A stretch of 64,000 nucleotides of DNA, from contig CAMAWR010000008.1 of the NCBI GenBank assembly GCA_945862045.1, positions 1 to 64,000 of the forward strand, read 5' to 3'. A model generated the notes under the pieces. The model was not told the origin of the DNA, did no database searches, and saw only the letters and a list, made by a program, of their open reading frames with translations. Origin of the DNA: Bifidobacterium breve. Lineage in GTDB: Bacteria; Actinomycetota; Acidimicrobiia; Acidimicrobiales; Ilumatobacteraceae. How positions within the stretch are numbered: position 1 is the stretch's first letter; each line of letters begins with the position of its first letter. Both the position numbers and the translations under genes were made by a program. Shown here piece by piece: positions 10,483 through 18,464 of the stretch.

Positions 10483-12447
10483 TTACGCCCCGAGTGCGTC
10501 GAGCAGGTCGCGGGCACGGGCCACGACGTTGTCGAGGGAAATTCCGAGCCGTTCCAACGCCACATTGCCCGGGGCGCTCGCGCCGAACCGGTCGATACCG
10601 ATCGCGTCATCGGCGAACGTGCTCCAGCCGTAGGTGCTACCGGCCTCAACCGCCAACACCGGCACCCCGATCGGCAAAACATGCGAACGATAGGTCGGGT
10701 CTTGGCCGGCAAAAAGTTCTGGGCAGGGCATCGACACCACGCGCACCGCGATGCCTTGCTCACCGAGGGTGTTGGCTGCAGCAACCGCCAGCGCCACTTC
10801 GGTACCGGTGGCGACGATGGTCAGTCGTGGCGAACCGTCGGTGTCGCGCACGATTCCCGCACCGCGTTCCACTGCGTGCCCATCACTGATGATGGGGGTG
10901 TTCTGGCGCGACAGCACGAGTGCGGTCGGCCCCGTGCGATCGCAAGCCTGGCGCCACGCGTGTGCCGTTTCGTTGGCGTCGGCCGGTCGCACCACGTGCA
11001 GGCCCGGGATGACACGCAACGAGGCAAGTTGCTCCACCGGTTGATGTGTCGGCCCGTCCTCACCGACCCCCACCGAGTCGTGCGAGAAGATGAAGATCAC
11101 CCGCGCCTGTGACAACGCCGCCAAACGCAGGGCCGGACGCATGTAATCAGCGAAGACAAAAAAAGTTCCGACCACTGGCGTGATACCCCCGTGCATCGCC
11201 AAGCCAACGGCGATCGCACCCATCGCATGTTCACGAATGCCGAAATAAATTTGACTGCCCTCGGGGTGTTCGGGTGACATGGCTGTCGCACCGGTCAACT
11301 TTGCACCGGTGTTGCCGGTGAGGTCGGCGCTGCCGATGAGCAGCCCCACCACATCGCTACGCGAGGCATCGATCGACTTTTGTACGGCGACCCGTGTGGC
11401 GACGCTGACGGCGGGGTCAAAGGTTGGAGGTGCTGAAGTCCAGTCGCTGCTCGGCACTCGGTGCCAGAGCGCAGCCCATTCGGCACCGGCCTGCGCCGTT
11501 GCAGCGCCATTGGCACCGCTCACCTCGGCACCACGGGTGCGCGCATGCATACGCAACGCATCAACGGCCTGGGCATCGACCCAGAACGGTTGATCGGGGA
11601 TGCCTATCACTTTTTTCGTCGCCGTGACGTGCACGGCCCCGAACGGATTGCCGTGGGCTTCGTGCGCATCGGTGAAATCAGGGGAGGGCGTGCCGATGTG
11701 CGAACGCAAAATGAGCAACGTGGGCGCACCCGTGTGTGCTTTTGCAGCACTGAGGGCCTGCTCGAGAGCGTCGAGGTCGTCGGCGATCTCGCCGAGCACG
11801 ACGACGTTCCAGCCGTACGAAGCGAAGCGTTGTTCGACGTCGTCGCTACACGTCAACGAGGTGGCACCGTCGATGGTCACTTTGTTGTCATCGAGGATGC
11901 AGATCAAGCGTTCGAGTTTTTGGTGCCCGGCGAACGATGCTGCTTCGTGGCTGATGCCTTCCATGAAGCAGCCATCGCCAGCGATGACGAATACATGATG
12001 ATCGTGCACCGCTGCGCCGAAACGCGCCCGCAGGTGGCGCTCGGCGACCGCCATGCCGACGGCATTCGCAAAACCCTGACCAAGTGGACCAGTAGTCACC
12101 TCGACACCTGCGGTGTGCCCGACCTCCGGATGTCCGGGGGTTGGCGAACCCCACTGCCGAAACGCCCGCAGGTCGTCGAGCTCCAATCCATAGCCGTTGA
12201 GGTACAACATTGCGTACTGCAGGATCGAGGCGTGACCGTTGGACAAAATGAAACGATCACGACTCGACCACTGCGGATGTGCAGGATCGTGCTTCATGAT
12301 GCGGCTGTACAACACATGGGCCAGTGGCGCGAGAGCCATCGCCGTGCCCTGATGTCCGCTCTTGGCTGCTAGCGGTGCATCCATCGCCAGACCGCGCACC
12401 ATCGCCACCGCGAGCCGGTCATGCTCGCTGGACAAACGACTCGCCAC
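10483..12447 (-). CDS. tkt: Transketolase
   Basis: Thiamine-diphosphate enzyme of the pentose phosphate pathway that works directly with the adjacent Tal. About 654 residues from GTG 12447. Motifs in order: SGHQGTAMALAPLAHVLY (usually GHPGTAM, so a P to Q change), GPLGQGFANAVGMA, the ThDP motif GDGCFMEGISHEA...DDNKVTIDG, and in the pyrimidine-binding half GIREHAMGAIAVGLA and FSHDSVGVGEDGPTHQPVEQ. The start is uncertain: several in-frame codons lie between 12400 and 12528, and GTG 12447 avoids overlap with the gene ending at 12486. Confidence 0.94.
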   Translation of the reverse strand: MASRLSSEHDRLAVAMVRGLAMDAPLAAKSGHQGTAMALAPLAHVLYSRIMKHDPAHPQWSSRDRFILSNGHASILQYAMLYLNGYGLELDDLRAFRQWGSPTPGHPEVGHTAGVEVTTGPLGQGFANAVGMAVAERHLRARFGAAVHDHHVFVIAGDGCFMEGISHEAASFAGHQKLERLICILDDNKVTIDGATSLTCSDDVEQRFASYGWNVVVLGEIADDLDALEQALSAAKAHTGAPTLLILRSHIGTPSPDFTDAHEAHGNPFGAVHVTATKKVIGIPDQPFWVDAQAVDALRMHARTRGAEVSGANGAATAQAGAEWAALWHRVPSSDWTSAPPTFDPAVSVATRVAVQKSIDASRSDVVGLLIGSADLTGNTGAKLTGATAMSPEHPEGSQIYFGIREHAMGAIAVGLAMHGGITPVVGTFFVFADYMRPALRLAALSQARVIFIFSHDSVGVGEDGPTHQPVEQLASLRVIPGLHVVRPADANETAHAWRQACDRTGPTALVLSRQNTPIISDGHAVERGAGIVRDTDGSPRLTIVATGTEVALAVAAANTLGEQGIAVRVVSMPCPELFAGQDPTYRSHVLPIGVPVLAVEAGSTYGWSTFADDAIGIDRFGASAPGNVALERLGISLDNVVARARDLLDALGA

Positions 12448-12485
12448 GGGAGCGACGATAGTTCGCTGGCCGACCAAACGGTGAA

Positions 12486-12890
12486 CTACGCGACCGGTGC
12501 CAAAATGGTGAGGGGCACCGTCAACCATGACCCTTGTCCGATGCGGCAGTGAGCGAGGATCTGCCCATACTCTTCGATCGGCAACTCGGCGCGCACGAGT
12601 CGATACGTGAACTTGCTTGGCTCAACGGAGAACGGGCTGACGTTCTGGGCGAGCGGTGGCGTGGTCTCGGGAGCAACGCCTGGTTTCTGAAATACCACCT
12701 GCAGCACGCCGTCACCTTGTTCGCCAGTCGGGCAATAGATGAGCACCACCAGATGTGGCGACAACGTACAGGGTGGTATCTGGGGCGCCACCTGCGAAAA
12801 GTAGACACCCGTCAGATCGAGACGTGTGGAGGGCCCCGCCACTTGGCGCATCGCGAAGTCATCAACGAAGAGTGCAGCAACGATGTGCAT
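12486..12890 (-). CDS. DUF6941-like small protein
   Basis: A 134-residue protein whose layout (an N-terminal MHIVAALFVDDFA strand, then a description-like beta region LDLTGVYFSQVA, HLVVLIYCPT, and a C-terminal YRLVRAELPIEEYGQI segment) recalls the DUF6941 family of unknown function. The resemblance is from memory of the pattern and moderate. It was preferred over the overlapping plus-strand reading because it has well-formed protein composition, a TAGTGT -10 at the right distance, and the acyl-CoA synthetase homology only begins after it. It precedes tkt on the same strand. Confidence 0.6.
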   Translation of the reverse strand: MHIVAALFVDDFAMRQVAGPSTRLDLTGVYFSQVAPQIPPCTLSPHLVVLIYCPTGEQGDGVLQVVFQKPGVAPETTPPLAQNVSPFSVEPSKFTYRLVRAELPIEEYGQILAHCRIGQGSWLTVPLTILAPVA

Positions 12891-12899
12891 GAGCGTCGA

Positions 12900-12909
12900 A
12901 CACTACCGT
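12900..12909. promoter_or_regulatory. Face-to-face overlapping -10 elements
   Basis: TAGTGT on the minus strand (12900-12905) lies 9 bases before ATG 12890, and TACCGT on the plus strand (12904-12909) lies 8 bases before GTG 12918. The two hexamers share two bases, so divergent transcription should be mutually exclusive. Confidence 0.5.
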
Positions 12910-12917
12910 TGGAAGTC

Positions 12918-15095
12918 GTGGCCACCCAACCAACGCTGAGTGAACACGAATCCAAACAGGTGCTTTCGGCGTTCGGGGTAACGTTCGCGCCCGAGGCGAT
13001 CGTGAGCGATGCGCGCGAGGCGCTCGTTGCCGCCGAGCAGATCGGGTATCCGGTCGTGTTGAAGCTCGTCGGTGAGCGCTTGGCCCACAAGAGCGAACGA
13101 GGTTTGGTGCGCATCGGCCTCAACAACGGTGTCGCTGTCGAACAGGCTGCCAACGATTTGCTCAGACAACGTCGCGACGACGACGGCAATGTTGCACTCC
13201 TCGTCGCAAAGCAGGTCACGGGTTCGCGTGAATTGTTGGTGGGTATGGTGCGCGACGCGCTGTTTGGTGCGGTGATCGTGATTGGCGTGGGTGGTGTCAA
13301 CGCTGAAGCATTCGGCGACGTTCAGATGCGTGTTGCACCCCTGACGGCCGATGACCTCGACGACATGCTCGATTCACTCGCGACGCGCGAGTTGTTCGGT
13401 GCCTTCCGTGGCCAGCAGCCGCTCCAGCGTGGGGCGCTGTGGCGCATCGTCGACGCGGTTGCACAGGCTGCGTTGCAGCGCAGCGATATCGCCTCAATCG
13501 ATATCAACCCGGTGATCGTCATGGCAACTGGGGAGCCGGTCGCCGTCGATGCCTTGATTGAACTGGGCACCGACACTCCGCCCGGCAACGGCAATAACTT
13601 CACGCCTGACGACGTTGCTGAATTCCCGCGTCACGACGATGCCGGATTCGAAGCATTGTTCAACCCACGTGGTGTCGTGGTGCTCGGTGCGTCGACACAT
13701 CCGGGAAAGTTCGGGTTTGTCTCGCTGCACAACTTGTTGGCCAGCGGTTATCGCGGTCGGGTAGCGGCCACCAATCTTTCGGGCGAGGTCGTGCTCGGTG
13801 TGCAAACCATCGGTTCGCTGAGTGAGCTTGCCCATGGTGAATATGACATGGCGTTTTTCTGCACACCGGCGAGCGTGAACGAACGGTTGTTGCAAGAGTG
13901 CGCCGAGCGGGGCATTCGGGCAGCGTTCGTCACCTCGGCGGGCTATGGCGAGTCTGACGGGGCGGGTCAGGCCGCCGAAACACGGCTGGTTGCCGCTGCC
14001 CGCGACGCGAACGTGCTCCTTGCCGGCCCCAACGGCCAAGGTGTCGTGAGCACACCCAGCTCGCTGTGTGCCCAGATTGTCGCTCCATACCCGCCACCCG
14101 GATCGATATCGATTGCCAGCCAAAGCGGCAACTTCGTTTCGAGTTTCATGAATCTTGCCCGTGCCAGTGGGGTGGGTGTGGCCCGGGCGGTGTCGGCCGG
14201 CAACGCCGCGGCGGTCGATGTCGCCGACTACATCGAATGGCTGTCGCGTGATAGTGCAACGGCAACGGTACTGAGTTACATCGAAGGGGTCACCGATGGG
14301 CGCCGGTTGCGCACGGCGCTGGAGTTGGCGGTCGCCCGCAAGCCCGTGGTGCTGGTGAAAGGTGGTGCGTCTGCGGCCGGAGCGCGCGCAGCGTCGAGCC
14401 ACACCGGCGCAATGGCGTCGGACGACAATGTGTTCGGCGGACTCTGTCGCCAACTCGGTATCGTGCGGGCGCTCGACGTGGACGAAGCTTTCGATTCTGC
14501 CGCATTTTTCGCCACATCGTCGTTGCCACGTGGCAATCGGGTAGCGATTCTCACCACGGCGGGGGGCTGGGGTGTCGTCACCGCTGACGCGCTCAGCCGC
14601 GATGCAACGTTGCAGCTGGCCGAACTGCCAGACGACGTCATGAATCAACTCGACGAGTTGCTGGTCGCCCGCTGGTCGCGCAACAATCCGGTCGACTGCG
14701 CAGGTGGTGAAACGCGCGACACGATTCCCGCCGTGCTCGCGGTGCTCGCCAACTCCGCTGGCGTTGACGCGGTCGTGTACCTCGGCATCGGCATCCAGGC
14801 GAATCAGGCACGACTGATGCGGGAGGGGGCTTTCCATCCCGACCACGGTCTCGCCCGCATCGTCGACTACCACGAGCGACAAGACGAGCGCTTCGCCACA
14901 GCCGCTCACGACTTGGCGCTGGCGACAGGCAAGCCAATTCTGGTGGCAACGGAACTGGCCGTCGCCGACCCGACCAATGCCGGGCCACGCACCGTGCGGG
15001 CGCTTGGTGGAATGTGTTACGCGAGTGGCCCGCGGGCGGTGCGCGCCCTTGGTCATGCATACCGATACGCCCACCATCGGGGTTTGGCGCAGTGA
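12918..15095 (+). CDS. NDP-forming acyl-CoA synthetase family protein (ATP-grasp + CoA-binding fusion)
   Basis: A 725-residue single-chain member of the acetate-CoA ligase (ADP-forming) superfamily, which couples acyl-CoA and nucleotide phosphorylation. Domain order: an ATP-grasp domain first (about residues 1-215; ESKQVLSAFGV, GYPVVLKLVGERLAHKSERG), then a CoA-binding Rossmann domain (VVVLGASTHPGKFGF; LLAGPNGQGVVS), then succinyl-CoA-ligase-like domains (SIASQSGNFVSSF; SSHTGAMASDDNVF). The beta-alpha order is reversed compared with the common fusion. The acyl substrate is unknown. GTG 12918 is chosen because the ATP-grasp homology starts there and a TACCGT -10 fits; upstream frame belongs to the opposite-strand gene. 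Its stop overlaps the next gene's GTG. Confidence 0.85.
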   Translation: MATQPTLSEHESKQVLSAFGVTFAPEAIVSDAREALVAAEQIGYPVVLKLVGERLAHKSERGLVRIGLNNGVAVEQAANDLLRQRRDDDGNVALLVAKQVTGSRELLVGMVRDALFGAVIVIGVGGVNAEAFGDVQMRVAPLTADDLDDMLDSLATRELFGAFRGQQPLQRGALWRIVDAVAQAALQRSDIASIDINPVIVMATGEPVAVDALIELGTDTPPGNGNNFTPDDVAEFPRHDDAGFEALFNPRGVVVLGASTHPGKFGFVSLHNLLASGYRGRVAATNLSGEVVLGVQTIGSLSELAHGEYDMAFFCTPASVNERLLQECAERGIRAAFVTSAGYGESDGAGQAAETRLVAAARDANVLLAGPNGQGVVSTPSSLCAQIVAPYPPPGSISIASQSGNFVSSFMNLARASGVGVARAVSAGNAAAVDVADYIEWLSRDSATATVLSYIEGVTDGRRLRTALELAVARKPVVLVKGGASAAGARAASSHTGAMASDDNVFGGLCRQLGIVRALDVDEAFDSAAFFATSSLPRGNRVAILTTAGGWGVVTADALSRDATLQLAELPDDVMNQLDELLVARWSRNNPVDCAGGETRDTIPAVLAVLANSAGVDAVVYLGIGIQANQARLMREGAFHPDHGLARIVDYHERQDERFATAAHDLALATGKPILVATELAVADPTNAGPRTVRALGGMCYASGPRAVRALGHAYRYAHHRGLAQ

Positions 15096-16567
15096 CCACG
15101 CCCCTCGAGCGCTTGTTCGACCAACTGCGACGGTTCGACCGACACGTTGTCGCAGCCGACGGCCAACGAGCAGCGGCGAGCGTCATTGTTGTGGCGGCAA
15201 TTGTGTTCGTGCCGATGTTCTCGGCCTGGCAAGTAACACGTGCGGCCGGTGGCGCAGCAGCACCGCTCGCGGTTGCAGCGACCGTCGGGCCATCACCGAG
15301 CGAGCCGGTATTTTCGGTGCGTCGCATCGCACGGACGACTGCCATCGAGGCCCAGGTGGCCACCGCGCGTACCCGTTTGTCGGTGTTGTCGGCGAAACTT
15401 CCGCCCGACGCCTGCCTGGTGGTGCGCACCGAATCCCGCGATGTTGTAAGAACTCGCGCACAGCGTCCGCTGATTCCCGCCAGCAACATGAAGTTGTTGG
15501 TGGCTGCCACCGCACTCGACGTCTTGGGTGCCGATTACCGCTTCGAAACCAGGTTACTCGGGAACCACACCGGGGCCACGATCATCGGCAACCTCTGGCT
15601 TGTCGGTGGTGGTGATCCGGTGCTCACGACGCGCGCGTACCCAGCCACCCAGATCAACCCTCCGGTGGCGCCGACCTACCTCGACGCGCTCGCCGACGGG
15701 CTACTTGCCAGCGGTATCACCACCATCACCGGTTCCGTCGTTGGTGACGAGTCGCGTTACGACGACGAGCGCTACGTGCCCACCTGGGGCGACGGGATAC
15801 GGGCGATTGAGGCAGGCCCACTCGGTGCCCTGATGGTCGACGACGGCATCTTGGTGGGCGAGCCGTTGAAGCCTGCCAACCCGGCGATCAGCGCCGCCAC
15901 CGCGTTCACCCGTTTGCTGCGCGCCCGGGGAATCAACGTCATTGGGTCGCCCCGCAGTGCAATCGCCCCGGTTGCCACCACCGAAATTGCCCGCTTGATC
16001 TCGGCACCACTCGCCGCAATTCTCTCCGACCTGCTCGGCAATAGCGACAACAACGTCGCCGAACTGTTGTTGAAAGAAATTGGTTTGGCGCGTCAACAAA
16101 CTCCGACGCGCGTTGCTGGTCTGCGAGTGGTTGCCGACGTGCTCGAAGCACGCGGCATTCCAGTCGATGGGTTGGTGTTGGCTGACGGTTCGGGTCTGGA
16201 CGATGCCAACCGCGTGACGTGCCAAACGTTGGTCAGCCTCCTCGACGCATACGGGGCCGACAGCCCGCTCGGTGCGGGGTTGGCGCTGGCTGGCGCCACG
16301 GGCACGTTGCGCGAGGCGTTCACGCCGGGGCCTGCGTCACGACGGGTGCGCGCGAAAACCGGCACGTTGCGTGTCGCAAAGGCATTGAGCGGCTTTTTCC
16401 CGGTCGCAGACATTCGTGGTGGGGGTGTGGTCACATTTTCTCTGGTGCTGAACGGGGCAGGAGTGTCCAATCAGTCGGAGTATCGACCGTTGTGGAACGA
16501 GTTGATGGAGGCGCTCTCGGCGTTCAGCGACCAACCAACCGAGCAAAGTTTGTTGCCCCGCTCTTAG
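15092..16567 (+). CDS. dacB: D-alanyl-D-alanine carboxypeptidase/endopeptidase, PBP4 (S13) family
   Basis: A 491-residue penicillin-binding protein that trims or cleaves peptidoglycan stem peptides outside the membrane. A single N-terminal anchor helix is visible (AAASVIVVAAIVFVPMFSAW, about 27-46). Active-site motifs: SNMK (SxxK, Ser131/Lys134), SDN in GNSDNNVAELLL and KTG in AKTGTLRVAKALSG. The order with the large insertion after SxxK is typical of S13. The GTGA overlap with the preceding synthetase suggests co-transcription, although no functional link is obvious. Confidence 0.9.
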   Translation: MTTPLERLFDQLRRFDRHVVAADGQRAAASVIVVAAIVFVPMFSAWQVTRAAGGAAAPLAVAATVGPSPSEPVFSVRRIARTTAIEAQVATARTRLSVLSAKLPPDACLVVRTESRDVVRTRAQRPLIPASNMKLLVAATALDVLGADYRFETRLLGNHTGATIIGNLWLVGGGDPVLTTRAYPATQINPPVAPTYLDALADGLLASGITTITGSVVGDESRYDDERYVPTWGDGIRAIEAGPLGALMVDDGILVGEPLKPANPAISAATAFTRLLRARGINVIGSPRSAIAPVATTEIARLISAPLAAILSDLLGNSDNNVAELLLKEIGLARQQTPTRVAGLRVVADVLEARGIPVDGLVLADGSGLDDANRVTCQTLVSLLDAYGADSPLGAGLALAGATGTLREAFTPGPASRRVRAKTGTLRVAKALSGFFPVADIRGGGVVTFSLVLNGAGVSNQSEYRPLWNELMEALSAFSDQPTEQSLLPRS

Positions 16568-16622
16568 CGCTGAGCGCCGATCACCCGTTCGGCGATAGCG
16601 ACCTCGCCGATAGACATTAGGT

Positions 16623-16940
16623 ATGCAATTCGACCCTGTCGAGACCCTCGAGTTGGTGCGCGACTACGCCAAACAGGAGACAGTCGGCCCCCTGAAAGGT
16701 GCCGGACGGTGGCTGGGTTTCGGACTGCTCGCGGCATTTTTTATGTCCGTGGGCATCATCATCGTGCTGGTGGGTGTACTGCGACTCTCACAGGACATCA
16801 TCTTGCATACGTTGTGGCCCGAGCAAGCCGATGGTTTGTCGTTTATCCCGTATCTCGTGACCCTCGCCGTTGGTCTGGCACTCTCTGGTTTTTCCTGGTC
16901 ACGGGTCAGTGTGTTCGAACTTAATCGCGGTTCCCGATGA
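16623..16940 (+). CDS. Small holin-like membrane protein
   Basis: A 105-residue protein with two strong membrane helices (LGFGLLAAFFMSVGIIIVLVGV and YLVTLAVGLALSGFSW) and a polar N-terminus. The profile recalls the actinobacterial 'phage holin family' (holin-X) proteins, which are chromosomal membrane proteins of unknown role, not phage lysis genes. A TAGACAT stretch 6-12 bases upstream is a weak -10 candidate. It is the first of three closely packed small membrane genes. Confidence 0.6.
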   Translation: MQFDPVETLELVRDYAKQETVGPLKGAGRWLGFGLLAAFFMSVGIIIVLVGVLRLSQDIILHTLWPEQADGLSFIPYLVTLAVGLALSGFSWSRVSVFELNRGSR

Positions 16941-17143
16941 ACGACCGCAAAATAATTACCCGGGATGACCTGGAGCAGCGGTTCAAAACCCTGCAGGACG
17001 ATGTCACCGAAATCACCGAAACCAAAAAGGCATCGATCACGGTGTTTGCGGTCGTCGGTATCGCCGCTGGTTTGTTGATTGCGTATCTCTTTGGCCGTCG
17101 AGGCGGTCGCCGCCGTCGAGGTGTCATCGAGATTCGTCGCTAG
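16937..17143 (+). CDS. Small single-helix membrane protein
   Basis: A 68-residue protein: a charged, probably coiled-coil N-terminus (DDLEQRFKTLQDDVTEITE), one membrane helix (ITVFAVVGIAAGLLIAYLF) and a very basic tail (GRRGGRRRRG). No family recognised. It starts within the stop of the preceding gene (ATGA-type overlap) and is followed 3 bases later by another small membrane gene. Confidence 0.6.
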   Translation: MNDRKIITRDDLEQRFKTLQDDVTEITETKKASITVFAVVGIAAGLLIAYLFGRRGGRRRRGVIEIRR

Positions 17144-17146
17144 GCA

Positions 17147-17368
17147 ATGCCGAGTCTGCGTCCTGCATCACGGCTCGCTGGTCGCGTGGTCAGCGTAACG
17201 GTGGTGGCACGCACCATCAAGCGCTACCCGGCGGTTGGTGTCGGGCTATTCGTGTGGCGTTGGTGGCGGCGTCGTCAACGCCAAGTTGAGCGCACCACGG
17301 TTCGACTGGCCGATGGCGAAACCGTTACGCTCCAAAAACTGACACTGCACAAGAAACGGCTGAAGTGA
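17147..17368 (+). CDS. Small basic membrane-associated protein
   Basis: A 73-residue, strongly basic protein with one hydrophobic stretch (YPAVGVGLFVWRWW) followed by an arginine run. Function unknown. Its stop overlaps the trmI start (GTGA), so the three small genes and trmI are likely one transcript. Confidence 0.55.
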   Translation: MPSLRPASRLAGRVVSVTVVARTIKRYPAVGVGLFVWRWWRRRQRQVERTTVRLADGETVTLQKLTLHKKRLK

Positions 17369-18168
17369 TGCCTGCATCATTCGCCAGCGGTGATCGGGTG
17401 CTGTTGATCGACACGAAAGAACGTCGTTACCTGGTGACGCTCGAGGCGACGGGCGAATTCCACAGCCACGCCGGGTTCGTGGCGCACTCGCACATCATTG
17501 GTGCACCCGAGGGCTGCTCGGTGGAATCCACCAAGGGTGCGCGCTACGTGGTGTTGCGTCCGACCCTGGAAGATTTCGTCATCGAGATGCCGCGCGGTGC
17601 CCAGGTGATTTATCCGAAAGATCTCGCGCCGATTGCAATGTTGGCCGACATCGCACCCGGGCATCTCGTGTTCGAGTCGGGTGTGGGCTCCGGCGCTTTG
17701 TCGATGACCATGCTGCGAACGGGCGCACGGGTGATCGGGTACGAATTGCGCGAAGACTTTGCCCAGCGGGCCAAGAAGAACGTCGAATCATTTCTCGGTG
17801 ATGAACCGTCGGCACGATTTCATGTCATGATTCGCGACTCGTATGCCGGGATTGACCTGCCCAACGGTGGTCGTTTCGATCGCGCTGTACTCGACCTGCC
17901 AGAGCCATGGCAAGTGCTGCCACATCTGCCAGCGGTGATGCATGCCGGCGGCGTCGTGGTGGCATACACACCGAGCATCACCCAGGCAGTCAAGGTTCAA
18001 GAAGTACTCAACCAACACCGTGGGCAGTGGGTGGCGATGCGCACGCTCGAAGTTCTGCACCGTACCTGGCACATCGAGGGCGAATCAGTGCGGCCCGACC
18101 ATCGCATGGTGGCCCACACGGGTTTTCTAACAACGGCGCGTTTGCTCGTCGCCGACTCAGCGCGCTAA
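17365..18168 (+). CDS. trmI: tRNA (adenine-58-N1)-methyltransferase
   Basis: A 267-residue SAM-dependent methyltransferase that makes m1A58 in the T-loop of tRNA. An N-terminal beta domain (about 1-75) leads into YPKDLAPIAMLADI, then the SAM-binding FESGVGSGALSMTMLR, a GYELREDFA acidic strand end and the substrate motif DLPEPW. It lies directly upstream of arc, as the homologue does in mycobacteria, so this is the conserved edge of the proteasome locus. GTG 17365 and ATG 17368 are both possible starts. Confidence 0.93.
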   Translation: MMPASFASGDRVLLIDTKERRYLVTLEATGEFHSHAGFVAHSHIIGAPEGCSVESTKGARYVVLRPTLEDFVIEMPRGAQVIYPKDLAPIAMLADIAPGHLVFESGVGSGALSMTMLRTGARVIGYELREDFAQRAKKNVESFLGDEPSARFHVMIRDSYAGIDLPNGGRFDRAVLDLPEPWQVLPHLPAVMHAGGVVVAYTPSITQAVKVQEVLNQHRGQWVAMRTLEVLHRTWHIEGESVRPDHRMVAHTGFLTTARLLVADSAR

Positions 18169-18179
18169 GAAGAACCGCG

Positions 18180-18425
18180 TTACGGTTCGATGAAGATGCA
18201 TTCGCCGGGGCACTCCTCGGCGGATTCAATGACTGCATCGAGATGTTTGTCAAGGAAGTTCGCCACACCGGCTGAACCTTGGGCGTTGTTTTTGGCCGTG
18301 GCGAAAATCTTGTCGCCTTCTTTTACATAGGCCAGACCGTCGTCAAGCAGGGCGAACACGTCAGGGGCGATCTCTTCGCATAGGCCGTCACCGGTGCAGA
18401 GATCTTGGTCAATCCATACCTTCAT
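18180..18425 (-). CDS. Ferredoxin, CxxDxxC type
   Basis: An 81-residue iron-sulfur protein. Cysteines sit at 10, 16, 72 and 76, with aspartate at 13 where a 4Fe-4S ferredoxin has the second cysteine (CTGDGLC). C10, C16 and the CP cysteine C72 would hold a 3Fe-4S cluster, or a 4Fe-4S cluster with Asp as ligand. These small ferredoxins commonly serve actinobacterial P450s; no P450 is in this window. It is divergent from arc with a promoter region of 39 bases between the starts. Confidence 0.85.
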   Translation of the reverse strand: MKVWIDQDLCTGDGLCEEIAPDVFALLDDGLAYVKEGDKIFATAKNNAQGSAGVANFLDKHLDAVIESAEECPGECIFIEP

Positions 18426-18433
18426 GGCTATTC

Positions 18434-18439
18434 ACGATA
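18434..18439 (-). promoter_or_regulatory. -10 TATCGT, leaderless promoter of the ferredoxin gene
   Basis: Hexamer (read on the minus strand) ends 8 bases before ATG 18425. Confidence 0.5.
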
Positions 18440-18452
18440 CACGGATGCCCGC

Positions 18453-18458
18453 TAGGTT
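18453..18458 (+). promoter_or_regulatory. -10 TAGGTT, leaderless promoter of arc
   Basis: TANNNT hexamer ending 6 bases before ATG 18465, without an SD. Confidence 0.55.
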
Positions 18459-18464
18459 CAGGAC

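Noticed and set aside
12534-12917. N-terminal extension of the acyl-CoA synthetase frame on the plus strand
   Set aside because: The frame is open, but ATP-grasp similarity begins only at about 12920, and the minus strand here codes a well-formed DUF6941-like protein with its own promoter.
13494-15077. Long open frame (527 codons) on the minus strand within the acyl-CoA synthetase gene
   Set aside because: It is the mirror of a high-GC coding gene, with arginine/histidine-rich composition and no recognisable motifs.
16623-16940. Prophage holin
   Set aside because: No other phage gene nearby; the protein fits chromosomal actinobacterial holin-X-like membrane proteins.
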